DNA from: CALBPI01 sp045110335
Lineage (GTDB): Bacteria > Pseudomonadota > Gammaproteobacteria > Steroidobacterales > Woeseiaceae
Assembly: GCA_045110335.1 (NCBI GenBank)
Contig: JBGCGB010000044.1
Coordinates: forward strand, 1-64,000
Direction: 5' to 3'
DNA: 64,000 bases
This document shows, piece after piece, positions 27,193 through 36,186 of this stretch; position 1 is the stretch's first letter; each line of letters starts with the position of its first letter. The translations under genes and the position numbers were made by a program. The notes beneath the pieces were generated by a model. That model worked only from the letters and a program-made list of their open reading frames with translations, was not told the DNA's origin and did not search any database.

Positions 27193-27918
27193 TCAACTCG
27201 CCTGACCGATCGCCGCGCGCTGCGCTTCGAGCAAATCGTTAATGCCACCGTGTGCCAAGTCCAGTAAACGATCCAGCTCTTCACGTCGGAAGGCATGACC
27301 TTCAGCTGTGCCTTGCACTTCGATGAAGCCACCGGCGTCGTTCATGACGACGTTCATATCGGTCTCGGCTTGCGAGTCCTCGGCGTAATCCAGATCAAGC
27401 ACGGGCTCGCCGTCATAGATGCCGACGGAAATCGCGGCGATGGCGCCATGTAAGGGATCTTTCTTAAGCTCGCGCTTGTCCATCAAACCACGTACCGCCA
27501 AACTCAACGCTACGTAGGCGCCGGTAATCGAGGCTGTACGGGTACCGCCGTCAGCCTGTAAGACATCACAATCCAACGTAACGGTGCGTTCGCCAAGCGC
27601 CCGCAAATCAACGACAGCCCGCAAAGAGCGGCCGATCAACCGCTGAATTTCCTGAGTACGTCCCGATTGCTTGCCACGAGCCGCCTCGCGGCCGCTGCGT
27701 GTATTCGTCGATCCTGGCAACATCCCGTACTCGGCGGTCACCCAACCCTGGCCTTTTCCGCGCAGGAAGGGCGGCACGCGCGACTCAACGCTCGCGGTGC
27801 ATAGGACGCGGGTATCCCCGCAACTAATGAGCACCGAGCCTGCGGCATGCTTGGTGTATCCCGTTTGAATGTCGATTGCGCGCAACTGGTCTACGGCGCG
27901 GCCGCTTGGTCTTTGCAT
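27193..27918 (-). CDS. rph: Ribonuclease PH
   Basis: 241 residues, full length with no frameshift. It is a phosphate-dependent 3'-5' exoribonuclease that trims tRNA 3' ends. The blocks 'GSVLISCGDTRVLCTASVE', 'GWVTAEYGMLPGST', 'LDCDVLQADGGTRTASITG' and the C-terminal 'GTAEGHAF' are intact. It begins the rph-rdgB-hemW run, 69 nt after the PP2C gene on the same strand. Confidence 0.97.
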   Translation of the reverse strand: MQRPSGRAVDQLRAIDIQTGYTKHAAGSVLISCGDTRVLCTASVESRVPPFLRGKGQGWVTAEYGMLPGSTNTRSGREAARGKQSGRTQEIQRLIGRSLRAVVDLRALGERTVTLDCDVLQADGGTRTASITGAYVALSLAVRGLMDKRELKKDPLHGAIAAISVGIYDGEPVLDLDYAEDSQAETDMNVVMNDAGGFIEVQGTAEGHAFRREELDRLLDLAHGGINDLLEAQRAAIGQAS

Positions 27919-27987
27919 TTTGGTATTCCGGTTAGATGGCCATTATCGGCGCCCCGGATTATAGAGCATTGAGCTCCGGGATAGGGG

Positions 27988-28734
27988 TCAGGCGGATGCC
28001 CATCGCAGCGCAGCGACGCTCGTATTATCTGCGCGCTTACCATTGTTCTTGATGGCTACCTCGCACATCACTTTCAGCACCGTCGGAAATGGCGTTTTCA
28101 TTTGATAGGCCAAATCGATCATTTGCTCGTCGTCCAGGCCAGACCACAGGCCATCGGTGCACAGCAACAGCACATCACCAGGCTCTAGCGCCCGCTGCCT
28201 CGAGACAGTGATGCCCGGCAGCGCCATATCGCCGCCCAAGCAAGATTCGACGTAATTTCGCATAGGGTGTGTGTGCGCCTCATCGCGACTGATCACACCT
28301 TCGTGTATCAACACTTCAACGTGCGAATGATCCCGCGTGACATGCTTCACTTTACGCTCACTCAGCATATAGATGCGCGAATCGCCAACATGCACGGTGT
28401 AACAGGCGTCGTCCTGCACCAAACCGATCGCACAGGTTGCTCGCGGCCGTTGATCGACGGGCTGGTTCTTACCCAGTACGACGACTTTGTCATGCGCGGC
28501 GCTCACCGCGCGGTAAAGAAAGCCTTGCGGATCCAGAATAGGTTGGGGTGTTTTAGAAAAAATATCCTGAACGACAGCCAACGCGGTTTCCGCCGCTGCA
28601 GCGCCACCGGCATGGCCACCCATACCGTCGAAAACCAGCAATAGCGCGGCTTCCTTGCCCAAAGAGATCGCCACACGATCCTGATTATCCTTGCGCTTCC
28701 CGATCAGGCTTAATTTTGAATATTCGATCTTCAC
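27988..28734 (-). CDS. PP2C-family serine/threonine protein phosphatase
   Basis: 248 residues. Metal-binding motifs of the PPM fold are seen: 'GKRKDNQDRV' (about 12-21), 'LLVFDGMGGHAGG' (DGxxGH, about 32-44), 'HVGDSRIYML' and 'LLLCTDGLWSGL' (D), and a C-terminal 'NGKRADNTSVAAL' (DN). It is soluble and cytoplasmic. No Hanks-type kinase or FHA gene is in the window, so its partner is elsewhere. It is divergent from yicC and upstream of rph, an arrangement found in several gammaproteobacteria. Confidence 0.93.
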   Translation of the reverse strand: MKIEYSKLSLIGKRKDNQDRVAISLGKEAALLLVFDGMGGHAGGAAAAETALAVVQDIFSKTPQPILDPQGFLYRAVSAAHDKVVVLGKNQPVDQRPRATCAIGLVQDDACYTVHVGDSRIYMLSERKVKHVTRDHSHVEVLIHEGVISRDEAHTHPMRNYVESCLGGDMALPGITVSRQRALEPGDVLLLCTDGLWSGLDDEQMIDLAYQMKTPFPTVLKVMCEVAIKNNGKRADNTSVAALRWASA

Positions 28735-28961
28735 GCCAGTTCTGTGTCATCCGTAGCGCTGTGGGCCGTCCGTTGGCAAACTAGAGCCCGTCCTTCACGT
28801 TTGCGAAGGCCAAAACAATGACTCCATCACGTCACAGCACAAACGTCACGGACTCAGGTCGGGTAACATTACCGGCTGTTGCGTCGCAAAGCTATGACCT
28901 GGCGCACAGTAAGACCGAACAAAAACTGCTCCGAAAAGAGCTGATAGAGACCGCCACCGAA

Positions 28962-29837
28962 ATGAACGAACGAATACACAGCATGACCGGCTTTGCGCGC
29001 GCCGAACGCGAAACGCCGAACGCGATGCTTTGCTGGGAACTACGCAGCGTAAATCACCGATATCTGGATGTATCGTTGCGACTGCACGACAGTCTGCGTG
29101 CGCTAGAACCGGCGATGCGCACCGAAGTTGGACAACAGCTAAACCGCGGCAAAGTCGACTGTGTATTAAGCATCAGTTTCAACGCATCGGAACAGCCGCG
29201 TCTGGATCTGGACCTTAATTTACTCCGTTCCCTGCGTGATGCCTCACTGACGATTGATAAAACGTATGGCGGCGCCAAGACGCCATCGCTGATTGACGTG
29301 ATGAAGTGGCCCGGGGTTATTCGCGAGAGCAAACCCGACGGCGAAGCCCTCAAAGACGAGATCATTGGCCTGCTGCAGACCGCACTGCAATCCTTAGCAG
29401 AAATGCGCCAGCGGGAGGGCGCGCATTTGAAAGAGACGTTACTAACGCGCTGCGATGACATCGAGCGCCTTGCCAGTGATATTGCGGCTAGGCGCTCAAT
29501 CGTTGTCGACGCCATGCAAAGCCGGATTCGCGAAAAAGTCGCCAAATTGGATGTCGAAGCGAATCCGGATCGTCTGGAGCAAGAGCTTGTTTTACTAGCT
29601 CAGAAGCTCGATATCGACGAAGAACTGGATCGGCTGACCGGTCATTCGGCCGAGCTGCGCAATATCCTCGCCGAGGGCGGGCCCTGCGGTCGAAAACTGG
29701 ATTTCCTGATTCAGGAATTCAACCGCGAAGCGAACACCATCGGCTCCAAATCTGCCGACGGTGACACGACCAAGGCGATCGTAGATATGAAAGTCGCCAT
29801 TGAACAAATGCGCGAGCAGGTGCAGAACATTGAGTAA
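28962..29837 (+). CDS. yicC: YicC/YloC family endoribonuclease
   Basis: 291 residues from the ATG at 28962, which gives the family N-terminus 'RIHSMTGFARAE'; the frame is open to 28818 but that extension is not conserved-looking. The N-terminal domain has 'WELRSVNHRYLDVSLRL' (about 25-41) and the C-terminal DUF1732-type domain has 'QEFNREANTIGSKSAD' near 250. E. coli YicC is an RNase acting in small-RNA turnover. It overlaps the start of gmk, and rph/yicC/gmk proximity repeats that of E. coli. Confidence 0.94.
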   Translation: MNERIHSMTGFARAERETPNAMLCWELRSVNHRYLDVSLRLHDSLRALEPAMRTEVGQQLNRGKVDCVLSISFNASEQPRLDLDLNLLRSLRDASLTIDKTYGGAKTPSLIDVMKWPGVIRESKPDGEALKDEIIGLLQTALQSLAEMRQREGAHLKETLLTRCDDIERLASDIAARRSIVVDAMQSRIREKVAKLDVEANPDRLEQELVLLAQKLDIDEELDRLTGHSAELRNILAEGGPCGRKLDFLIQEFNREANTIGSKSADGDTTKAIVDMKVAIEQMREQVQNIE

Positions 29838-30456
29838 GCGGAAAGGTCGCCTAGTCGTCGTTTCGGCACCGTCCGGCGCTGGCAAGACCACGCTGGTGCG
29901 AGGACTGATCGAACGCCATCCAGAATTTGAGTTTTCGGTGTCTTACACGACGCGCCCGCAACGCAAAACCGAAACGGACGGCAAGGACTATCACTTTGTT
30001 GACCTCGAAACTTTTAATGCCTTGCAGCAATCAGGCGCCTTCCTCGAACATGCACAAGTATTCGACAACTATTATGCGACCGGCCGTGATGCCGTGAACG
30101 AGCAGCTTAAACGCGGTCGGCATGTCATTGTTGAAATCGACTGGCAAGGGGCCGATCAAGTTCGCACTGCGATGCCTGAGTGTCGCTCGGTGTTTATCGT
30201 GCCACCATCCGTCGCCGCACTGGCGCAACGCCTGAACAATCGCGGCACAGACTCGGAAGCGGTCATCGCCAGGCGTCTCCGGGACTCATTGGATGATTTG
30301 TCGCATTGGCGCGAATTCGACTACATCGTTGTTAATGACCAACTCGACCAGGCACTGGATGAACTGGCCGGCATTGCGCTTGGCAAACTGCGTAGAAATC
30401 GGGTCGGCACCCAGCGAACCGAGCAAATCATGCGCAATATTCTCGCTTCCGGCTAA
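29830..30456 (+). CDS. gmk: Guanylate kinase
   Basis: 208 residues taking TTG at 29830 as start, 8 nt inside yicC. This gives the same length as E. coli Gmk, and an AGG-containing Shine-Dalgarno lies about 10 nt upstream. An ATG at 29800 would add ten residues that look like yicC shadow. The P-loop 'SAPSGAGKTTL', GMP-binding 'YTTRPQRKTETDGKDYHFV' and 'EIDWQGADQVR' are present. It phosphorylates GMP to GDP. It heads gmk-rpoZ-spoT. Confidence 0.95.
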   Translation: MSKRKGRLVVVSAPSGAGKTTLVRGLIERHPEFEFSVSYTTRPQRKTETDGKDYHFVDLETFNALQQSGAFLEHAQVFDNYYATGRDAVNEQLKRGRHVIVEIDWQGADQVRTAMPECRSVFIVPPSVAALAQRLNNRGTDSEAVIARRLRDSLDDLSHWREFDYIVVNDQLDQALDELAGIALGKLRRNRVGTQRTEQIMRNILASG

Positions 30457-30556
30457 ATACATCGAATAAAGCCCGGTTTTTGTCGGCCGAACTATAGCCA
30501 AGCGCCAATTCAATCGCGTAAACTGACCGATCGCTTTAATAGAGACCGAATGAACC

Positions 30557-30838
30557 ATGGCCAGAATTACCGTCGAGGACTGCCTCGAGAAAGTCGACAA
30601 CATCTTTGATCTAGTGCTGATCGCCGCCAAGCGCGCTCGCAGACTCGCCAATGGCGCTGATGCAACGCTTGAGTGGGAAAATGATAAGCCCACCGTTGTC
30701 GCGCTCCGTGAAATCGCCGAAGGCAATGTGACGGCCTCTATTCTCGACGAGCCGGATCTGCCGCCCGAGGAATTCATTCGCCCGGAACCGATCCATGAAG
30801 ACGTTATGCCATTGCGCGCACTGGGACTGGGTGACTAG
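30557..30838 (+). CDS. rpoZ: RNA polymerase omega subunit
   Basis: 93 residues. The conserved N-terminus 'MARITVEDCLEKVDNIFDLV' and 'VVALREIAEG' are unmistakable. Omega binds the beta' C-terminal region, helps RNA polymerase assembly and forms part of a ppGpp site, fitting its place directly before spoT. The C-terminal tail is acidic. The gap to gmk is 100 nt and could hold a promoter, though I see no strong one. Confidence 0.97.
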   Translation: MARITVEDCLEKVDNIFDLVLIAAKRARRLANGADATLEWENDKPTVVALREIAEGNVTASILDEPDLPPEEFIRPEPIHEDVMPLRALGLGD

Positions 30839-30889
30839 CACCCGCGCGGATTGCCAACCCGGCAGACCGCTCCACAAAGGACACTCAAC

Positions 30890-33064
30890 ATGTCCAGCGT
30901 AGGGGAGCGAGGGCTTGATGTTGCGACCAATCTGCTCTCACGTATTCCCAACAGCCGTTGGGCGACCGGCCTTCCGAAACTGCTCGATGCCCTGAAAGCC
31001 TACATGCCTTCTGAACAAATTCAGGAGGTCATGAGAGCCTATGAGTTCGGCGCTGCAGCGCATCACGGCCAGAAACGTAAATCGGGTGCGCCGTACATCA
31101 GCCATCCGGTCGCCGTGGCAACGATCCTCGCCGATATGCGGATGGATCACGAGACCATCGCCGCAGCCATTCTGCATGATGTCATTGAAGACACGTCGGC
31201 CGTCGGTGAAGAACTCGAAGAAAAATTCGGCAAAGCCGTACTGACGCTCGTCGACGGCGTCACCAAACTCGATCAGGTCCAGTTCAAAAGCCGAGCTGAA
31301 GCTCAGGCCAGCAGCTTCCGCAAAATGCTGCTCGCGATGATCGAAGATATCCGTGTCATTCTCGTCAAGCTCGCCGACCGCCTGCACAACATGCGCACGC
31401 TCGACTCGATGCCGGTTGAGAAACAACGCCGCATCGCCCGCGAGACGCTCGAGATTTACGCGCCAATTGCCAACCGGCTTGGCATCAACATCATCAAGAC
31501 AGAACTCGAAGAACTCGGCTTCCGTCATCTGCATCCGTATCGCTATCAAGTCTTACTGAACGCGATTCGCAAAGCGGCCGGCAACCAACGCCAGGTTGTC
31601 AAACAACTCACTGAGACACTTGGCGCCGCCCTGCATGCGCATAATGTGCAAGGCGAGGTGCTTGGAAGGCGCAAAAACCTCTACAGCATTTATCAAAAAA
31701 TGCAGCGCAAACATTCTTCGCTTAGCGAGATCGTAGATGTTTACGGTTTCCGTATCGTGGTTGACTCAGTCGACACCTGCTATCGCACGTTGGGCGTCGT
31801 TCACAAACTTTACAAACCAATGCCCGGCCGTTTCAAGGATTACATCGCGATACCGCGGGTCAACGGCTATCAGTCACTGCACACCACGTGTTTCGGGCCA
31901 CGCGGTATGCCGCTCGAAGTTCAGATCAGAACGTCTGCCATGGACATGCTGGCCGAAGACGGCATCGCATCGCATTGGCAATATAAAGCCACCGAGCAAC
32001 AAGCCAGCAAGTCTCAGCTGCGGGCACGCGAGTGGCTTGGAAAATTGATGGAAATGGACCAATCCGAGAATTCGGAAGAGTTCATGGAAAACGTCAAAGT
32101 CGATCTGTTTCCGGACAAGGTCTATGTCTTCACGCCGGTGGGCGACATTCTCCGTTTACCGCGCGGAGCGACACCGGTCGACTTCGCTTACTCGGTTCAT
32201 ACCGATGTCGGCAACCGCTGCGTCGCTGCTAAAGTCGATCGCCGGTTGGTGCCACTACGCACCAAACTCGTCAATGGCCAGACCGTCGAGATCATCACGG
32301 CAAAAGGCGCCAAGCCCAACCCGGCTTGGGTGAACTCTGTCGTCACCGCAAAAGCGCGCACGGCGATCCGGCTGTATCTGCGCAACCTGCAACTCGACGA
32401 AGCCCGTGATCTTGGCAAACGTATGTTGAACCAGGCCTTGGCAGAGTTCAGCTTATCTATTCGGAAAGTACCCAAAGCGCGCATGAAAGCGTTACTCGAA
32501 AACTTCGGGCTCAACAACGAAACCGAACTCTTCGAGCAACTCGGCTTGGGCGAACGGCTGGCACCACTGGCCGCCAGAAATTTGGCCGCAAAAGATGCGC
32601 CTGATCAAGACGAGACTGATCGACCGTTAACCATCGCCGGCACCGAAGGCATGATCGTCAGTTATGCGCGGTGTTGCTCTCCAATACCCGGCGATCCGAT
32701 CATGGGCTATCTCAGCTCGGGCCGCGGCATCGTCATTCATCGCACCCAGTGCGGCAATCTCGCTAGTTTCCGCAAACACGCGCAGAAATGGATTGAGGTC
32801 GACTGGTTGTCGGACATCGATGAACACTTTTATGTCCAGCTGACGGTTGAAGCCGTGAATCGCATGGGCGTACTCGCGGAAGTGGCCGCCACCATCTCGG
32901 GCGTTCGCTCCAACATTGATCAGGTCGATGTAAACTCTCGCGACCTCGAGACCTCGACGCTGTCGTTCCGTATCGAGGTCATCAATCGTAAGCACCTGGC
33001 GGACGTCATTCGCAGTATCCGTGCGATGAAGAGCGTAAGCCGCGTCACACGAAATCTTGCTTGA
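30890..33064 (+). CDS. spoT: Bifunctional (p)ppGpp synthetase/hydrolase SpoT
   Basis: 724 residues from the ATG at 30890, preceded by AAAGGA; a longer frame starting at 30851 lacks support. The HD hydrolase site is intact ('SGAPYISHPVAV', 'AILHDVIEDT'), as is the synthetase region ('YGFRIVV', 'GRFKDYIAIPRVNGYQSLH'). The RFKD motif is that of bifunctional enzymes rather than RelA. A TGS domain ('DKVYVFTPVGDI') is near 390 and a C-terminal ACT domain begins around 650. It sets stringent-response alarmone levels. Confidence 0.96.
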   Translation: MSSVGERGLDVATNLLSRIPNSRWATGLPKLLDALKAYMPSEQIQEVMRAYEFGAAAHHGQKRKSGAPYISHPVAVATILADMRMDHETIAAAILHDVIEDTSAVGEELEEKFGKAVLTLVDGVTKLDQVQFKSRAEAQASSFRKMLLAMIEDIRVILVKLADRLHNMRTLDSMPVEKQRRIARETLEIYAPIANRLGINIIKTELEELGFRHLHPYRYQVLLNAIRKAAGNQRQVVKQLTETLGAALHAHNVQGEVLGRRKNLYSIYQKMQRKHSSLSEIVDVYGFRIVVDSVDTCYRTLGVVHKLYKPMPGRFKDYIAIPRVNGYQSLHTTCFGPRGMPLEVQIRTSAMDMLAEDGIASHWQYKATEQQASKSQLRAREWLGKLMEMDQSENSEEFMENVKVDLFPDKVYVFTPVGDILRLPRGATPVDFAYSVHTDVGNRCVAAKVDRRLVPLRTKLVNGQTVEIITAKGAKPNPAWVNSVVTAKARTAIRLYLRNLQLDEARDLGKRMLNQALAEFSLSIRKVPKARMKALLENFGLNNETELFEQLGLGERLAPLAARNLAAKDAPDQDETDRPLTIAGTEGMIVSYARCCSPIPGDPIMGYLSSGRGIVIHRTQCGNLASFRKHAQKWIEVDWLSDIDEHFYVQLTVEAVNRMGVLAEVAATISGVRSNIDQVDVNSRDLETSTLSFRIEVINRKHLADVIRSIRAMKSVSRVTRNLA

Positions 33065-33096
33065 GCAAGCGCAAGCCACTCAATCGGCGATATAAT
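33061..33096 (+). promoter_or_regulatory. Possible ridA promoter
   Basis: A perfect TATAAT is at 33091-33096, 31 nt before the ridA ATG. No good -35 hexamer lies at 16-18 bp spacing, so the site is only tentative. Confidence 0.35.
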
Positions 33097-33127
33097 CCGG
33101 CATCAATTTCAGAATGGTGGAGCGACC

Positions 33128-33508
33128 ATGTCTAAAGAAGCGATTGCCAGCACTGATGCGCCAGGCGCCATCGGCACTTACTCACAAGCGATCAAGACCG
33201 GCAATATGGTCTTTCTGTCCGGCCAGATCCCACTCCATCCCGATACGATGGAAATCGTCGACGGCGATTTCAAGGCCCGTGCAACGCAGGTCATGAACAA
33301 CCTGGAAGCGGTCGCAAACGCAGCCGGCGGCAGCTTGAGTGATGCCGTCAAGATCACCGTTTTTCTGACGGATCTCAACGATTTCGCCGCACTCAACGAA
33401 GTCATGGAAACCTTTCTATCAGCGCCTTATCCAGCACGCGCCGCCGTCGGCGTCGCTAGTCTGCCACGCGGCGTTGATGTGGAAGCTGACGCCATACTGG
33501 CACTGTAA
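33128..33508 (+). CDS. ridA: RidA family reactive intermediate/imine deaminase
   Basis: 126 residues, full length. Family blocks 'APGAIGTYSQAIKTGNMVFL', 'SGQIPLHPDT' and 'PARAAVGVASLPRGVDVEAD' are present, with the active-site Arg in 'PARAAV'. It hydrolyses 2-aminoacrylate and related enamines that damage PLP enzymes. It lies between spoT and recG, where many gammaproteobacteria keep ridA. A ribosome binding site GGTGGAG precedes the ATG. Confidence 0.95.
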   Translation: MSKEAIASTDAPGAIGTYSQAIKTGNMVFLSGQIPLHPDTMEIVDGDFKARATQVMNNLEAVANAAGGSLSDAVKITVFLTDLNDFAALNEVMETFLSAPYPARAAVGVASLPRGVDVEADAILAL

Positions 33509-33519
33509 ACCGCGCAGCA

Positions 33520-35607
33520 ATGAGCAAACTGGGCGCCTCCGTTTCCACGCTTCGCGGCGTGGGTCCAGCGATGGCGGAAAAACTCACTAAGCTTGATATC
33601 CGGCACGTCGAAGACCTGTTGTTTTTGCTGCCGTTACGCTATGAAGACCGGACGCTTGTCACGCCGATTGGTAGCTTGCAACATGGCACACGCTGCCTGA
33701 TTCAGGGCGAAGTGCTTTTGTCGGAAGTTGTTTTTCGTGGCCGCCGGTCATTGCTAGTCAAAGTCGGCGATGGCACCGGACAAATTACGCTTCGCTTCTT
33801 CTATTTTTCGAACGCCCAACGCGATCGTCTCAAGCGCGGCATCACGATCAGCTGCTATGGGGACGTGCGACGCACAACGAGCGGACCGGAAATGGTACAT
33901 CCCGAGTATCGCGAACTGAGAACCGGCGATGATGCAGAGACTGATGACACACTGACACCCATCTATCCAACGACCGAAGGTTTGAATCAGGGTCGATTGC
34001 GCATGTTAGTGAAGCAGGCATTAAGTTTGTTAGTCGATGAATCTCCGGTCGAAGTCCTGCCAGCGTTCGTACGAGACAAGCAAGACTTGCCAACGCTTGA
34101 ATCGGCCTTGTTGCATCTACATTCGCCACCGCCCGGCACGGATCTCGGCTTGCTGGCAGAGGGCATGCACCCCACACAACGCCGCCTCGCGCTTGAGGAA
34201 CTGCTCGCGCAATATTTAAGTTTGCGTGCGCTGAGGCAGCGCATTCAGTCCGACCCGGCCACCGCCATTGATCCAAACGCCGCATTGAAGCGCCAGTTTT
34301 TGGACAGCTTGCCGTTCACGCTGACCGACGCTCAGCAACGGGTATTGGGTGACATTGATCAAGATATGCGACAACCGAAGCCGATGCTTCGGCTCGTTCA
34401 GGGCGATGTCGGCTCGGGGAAAACGGTCGTCGCAGCCGCGGCCGTATTAGCCGCCATTCAAGCCGGTTTACAGTGCGCGATGATGGCGCCTACGGAGCTG
34501 CTTGCGGAGCAGCACCTTAAGAATTTCGAAGTCTGGTTTGAGCCGTTAGGCATCAAAACAGCCTGGCTATCCGGTAGCTTGCGGGCCGCGCCACGCCGTG
34601 AAGCGCTGGCGCAAATCGCCGACGGCAGCGCGCAGATGATTCTCGGCACCCACGCGCTGTTTCAAGAGGGCGTGACGTTCTCCCGACTGGGTCTCGTCAT
34701 CATCGATGAACAGCATCGATTCGGCGTCCATCAGCGCCTAGCGCTTCGGGAGAAAGGCCAAACGAATGGCGTCGTACCTCATCAGTTGGTCATGACCGCG
34801 ACACCGATTCCGCGCACGCTGGCGATGACCGCCTATGCGGATCTGGATACGTCCATCATTGACGAGCTGCCGCCGGGTCGCACGCCGGTCAGCACCGTCG
34901 TGATCCCAGAAACGCGGCGGGAAGAAGTGATTCAACGCGTGAAGGATGCCTGCCATAGCGGCCAGCAAGCCTACTGGGTCTGCCCACTCGTTGAGACCTC
35001 CGAAGTGCTCGATTACCAGGCGGCGGAAGAGACTCACGCCGCATTGCAAGAGATGCTCACCGATTTAAAGGTCGGACTGATTCACGGGCGCATGAAGGCC
35101 GCTGATAAGGAAGCGGTGATGAGCGCGTTCAGCGCCGGTAAGACTGACCTGCTCGTCGCAACAACCGTGATCGAAGTGGGTGTCGATGTACCCAATGCGA
35201 GCCTGATGATCATCGAAAATGCCGAACGAATGGGACTTTCGCAGCTGCACCAGCTGCGGGGTCGAGTAGGTCGGGGCAGCGTCAGTAGCAGTTGCGTGTT
35301 GTTGTATAAAGCGCCGCTCTCCAAGATGGCAAAATCCCGTCTATCGGTGCTGCGGGAAAGCAATGATGGCTTCGTTATCGCACAGCGTGACCTCGAGTTG
35401 CGTGGCCCGGGCGAGGTGCTCGGGACCAAGCAGACTGGCAGCATTAACCTACGCATCGCAGATCTTTCGCGCGACGCGGATCTACTGCCTGTTGTGCAAA
35501 CAGCGGCAAACCATCTCCTGGCCGATGACAACCCGGAAGGACCTGAAAAGGTGACGCAAGTCATCGATCGCTGGATTGGCAGCGCGAGCCGTTACGGGAA
35601 CGTTTAG
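33520..35607 (+). CDS. recG: ATP-dependent DNA helicase RecG
   Basis: 695 residues, the expected size. An N-terminal wedge/OB domain ('LRGVGPAMAEKLTKLDI', then 'RFFYFSNAQ') is followed by SF2 helicase motifs: 'GDVGSGKTVVA' (I, about 298), 'DEQHRFG' (II), 'MTATPIPRTLAM' (III), 'TTVIEVGVDVPNA' (V) and 'LHQLRGRVGRG' (VI). The C-terminal hook region is present. It remodels stalled forks and branched DNA. It starts 11 nt after ridA. Confidence 0.97.
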   Translation: MSKLGASVSTLRGVGPAMAEKLTKLDIRHVEDLLFLLPLRYEDRTLVTPIGSLQHGTRCLIQGEVLLSEVVFRGRRSLLVKVGDGTGQITLRFFYFSNAQRDRLKRGITISCYGDVRRTTSGPEMVHPEYRELRTGDDAETDDTLTPIYPTTEGLNQGRLRMLVKQALSLLVDESPVEVLPAFVRDKQDLPTLESALLHLHSPPPGTDLGLLAEGMHPTQRRLALEELLAQYLSLRALRQRIQSDPATAIDPNAALKRQFLDSLPFTLTDAQQRVLGDIDQDMRQPKPMLRLVQGDVGSGKTVVAAAAVLAAIQAGLQCAMMAPTELLAEQHLKNFEVWFEPLGIKTAWLSGSLRAAPRREALAQIADGSAQMILGTHALFQEGVTFSRLGLVIIDEQHRFGVHQRLALREKGQTNGVVPHQLVMTATPIPRTLAMTAYADLDTSIIDELPPGRTPVSTVVIPETRREEVIQRVKDACHSGQQAYWVCPLVETSEVLDYQAAEETHAALQEMLTDLKVGLIHGRMKAADKEAVMSAFSAGKTDLLVATTVIEVGVDVPNASLMIIENAERMGLSQLHQLRGRVGRGSVSSSCVLLYKAPLSKMAKSRLSVLRESNDGFVIAQRDLELRGPGEVLGTKQTGSINLRIADLSRDADLLPVVQTAANHLLADDNPEGPEKVTQVIDRWIGSASRYGNV

Positions 35608-35640
35608 AATAAGTGTCATGAATCACCGACCCAACCATCG

Positions 35641-36183
35641 ATGACGCAAGTAAAGCCCGCGGGCGATCCTCTTTTTCTAGCCGGCTGGCGCGAGCATGCA
35701 AATGTGTCGGGCCATGCCGCCGATTGGCTGCACATAGACCGCTTGGTCACGGCCGATATCGTCCGCTCGTTCGAGTCGACGATGGCGCTCACCGTCATCG
35801 CCGCCGGTGAAGCAACATTGCCAGAAGCGGCGCATTCGTTGCTGGCCGATGATGGGCATGAAGGCTGGTTGCGAGAAATCACGATCACGAGCGGTGATGC
35901 ATTGCTGATTCATGCCGTGAGCTTCATGCCGCAAACCGCTTGCGAGGCCAACCCGTGGTTTACCGGACTCGATCACAGCGTGCTGGGCAATGCACTGGCC
36001 AAACGCGAGTATGCACAGCGCTCGCCAATGCGCTTTTTGCGTTCGCCGCAAACGCCTGCGCCGTTCGGCAGTATCGACGGCGCCTGGGCGCGACGTTCTG
36101 TTTTTGATGTTGAAGGCGGGTCACTGTTGCTCATCGAACATATGACCGAGACACTGCTCGGCACACCGAGAATGATGGATTAA
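35641..36183 (+). CDS. ubiC: Chorismate--pyruvate lyase
   Basis: 180 residues. It removes pyruvate from chorismate to give 4-hydroxybenzoate for ubiquinone. Similarity is seen in 'WLREITITSGDALLIHAVSF', 'LGNALAK' and 'RSVFDVEGGSLLLIEHM' with a C-terminal acidic ligand region. Its pairing with ubiA 3 nt downstream secures the call, as the family is divergent. It starts 33 nt after recG. Confidence 0.92.
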   Translation: MTQVKPAGDPLFLAGWREHANVSGHAADWLHIDRLVTADIVRSFESTMALTVIAAGEATLPEAAHSLLADDGHEGWLREITITSGDALLIHAVSFMPQTACEANPWFTGLDHSVLGNALAKREYAQRSPMRFLRSPQTPAPFGSIDGAWARRSVFDVEGGSLLLIEHMTETLLGTPRMMD

Positions 36184-36186
36184 GCC

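Noticed and set aside
27192..27332. N-terminal extension of RdgB
   Set aside because: Would overlap rph and adds 47 residues absent from the family; the ATG at 27191 fits.
28818..28961. N-terminal extension of YicC
   Set aside because: Family proteins begin at the 'SMTGFAR' block; the extra 48 residues look non-coding.
33848..34285. Antisense frame in recG
   Set aside because: Fully opposite conserved RecG sequence with no protein-like features.
6541..35100. GC-skew switch around 25 kb as origin evidence
   Set aside because: A rough hand count on a few plus-strand gene lines on both sides showed no clear difference, so skew is not claimed; it needs computing on the full replicon.
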